From the NCBI RefSeq assembly GCF_024171815.1, contig NZ_JAMTCJ010000003.1, positions 1 to 64,000 of the forward strand: a stretch of 64,000 nt of DNA, written 5' to 3'. The translations under genes and the position numbers were made by a program. The notes under the pieces were generated by a model that did no database searches, was not told the DNA's origin, and was given only the letters and a program-made list of their open reading frames with translations. Shown piece after piece: positions 63,722 to 64,000 of the stretch (the first letter of the stretch is position 1; every line of letters begins with the position of its first letter). The DNA comes from Williamsia maris. Its GTDB lineage: Bacteria; Actinomycetota; Actinomycetes; Mycobacteriales; Mycobacteriaceae.

Positions 63722-64000
63722 GAGCCGCCTCCATGATCGCCGAGTCGACGTCGCGCCCTTCGGCCCTGGCCATCCGGGCGGCGTCGAGCACTCGTTGGTA
63801 GTCGGTCGGCATCACCTTGGTGAAGGCCAGGCACCGGCGTGGCCAGTCGGCCAGAATCGACGCCCCGACCGCGGAACCGGTCAGGTCGGTGTGTTCGGTG
63901 ATCCGCTCCCGCAGCCACGTCAGGTCGTCGGGATCGGGACGCTGCAGGTCGACCATCGCGTGGTTGACCTTCGACGGATCGAGGTCGTACACGTAGGCGA
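63714..64000 (-). CDS. gltB: Glutamate synthase large subunit, C-terminal end (partial)
   Basis: The last ~94 codons of GltB; the rest lies beyond the right edge. The segment YDLDPSKVNHAMVDLQ, LTGSAVGASILADW and FTKVMPTDYQRVL matches the conserved C-terminus of the beta-helix domain and tail. Coupled to gltD by overlap. Confidence 0.93.
   Translation of the reverse strand, partial: AYVYDLDPSKVNHAMVDLQRPDPDDLTWLRERITEHTDLTGSAVGASILADWPRRCLAFTKVMPTDYQRVLDAARMARAEGRDVDSAIMEAARG

Overview
This window comes from a high-GC actinobacterium of the order Mycobacteriales. Its gene neighbourhoods match those of Mycobacterium, Rhodococcus and Gordonia: bifunctional lipase/acyl-CoA-ligase-like gene - Trm112 - mpg - tyrS - rrn; argCJBDFRGH; pheST - tsnR - rplT - rpmI - infC; uvrA; uspA - uvrB - coaE - rpsA - polA; pdtaR; tesB - pyk; gltBD. 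A Gordonia- or Williamsia-like host is my best guess. The genus is inferred, not shown. No CRISPR array, transposase, integrase or phage gene was seen.

Layout. Bases 1-2180 hold the 16S rRNA (minus strand) with part of the 16S-23S spacer, its leader and a promoter that overlaps the tyrS stop codon. From 2176 to 7476 lie tyrS, mpg, a Trm112-like gene and a 995-residue protein joining an alpha/beta hydrolase to an acyl-CoA-synthetase-like domain. From 7585 to 16131 is a complete arginine operon, argCJBDFR-argGH, with start/stop overlaps at nearly every junction. From 16200 to 22153 are pheST, tsnR and the infC-rpmI-rplT ribosomal operon, whose infC begins with ATC behind a long structured leader. 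From 22524 to 42438 are DNA repair and housekeeping genes (uvrA, uvrB, coaE, rpsA, polA). Between them lie a metallo-hydrolase, a DoxX protein with a long 11-residue repeat tail, a HelR-type RNA polymerase recycling ATPase, a universal stress protein, an orphan MCE protein, a methyltransferase and a 2H phosphoesterase.

From 42613 to 48270 is a branched-chain amino-acid (LIV-type) ABC transporter: two permeases and two ATPases on the plus strand, facing a lipoprotein receptor gene across a bidirectional terminator. Then come pdtaR and a tRNA with anticodon CAA.

From 49323 to 59724 is the most accessory-looking stretch: zwf, a DHA2 transporter, a TetR regulator, and a six-gene plus-strand operon that I read as a mycosporine-like amino acid (MAA, UV sunscreen) pathway. 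It has a CbbY-like HAD protein lacking the catalytic aspartates, a sedoheptulose-7-phosphate cyclase (DDG synthase), an O-methyltransferase, a MysC-type ATP-grasp ligase, a MysD-type D-Ala-D-Ala-ligase homologue and a TauD-type Fe(II)/2-oxoglutarate oxygenase. The last is an unusual tailoring candidate and has no canonical start codon. The window closes with core metabolism on the minus strand: tesB, pyk, gltD and the 3' end of gltB.

Genes that work together: the arg genes make arginine from glutamate under ArgR. The infC operon and pheST supply translation. uvrA and uvrB act in excision repair, with polA filling the gap. The sunscreen operon would draw sedoheptulose 7-phosphate from the pentose phosphate pathway, which zwf, 3 kb upstream, feeds.
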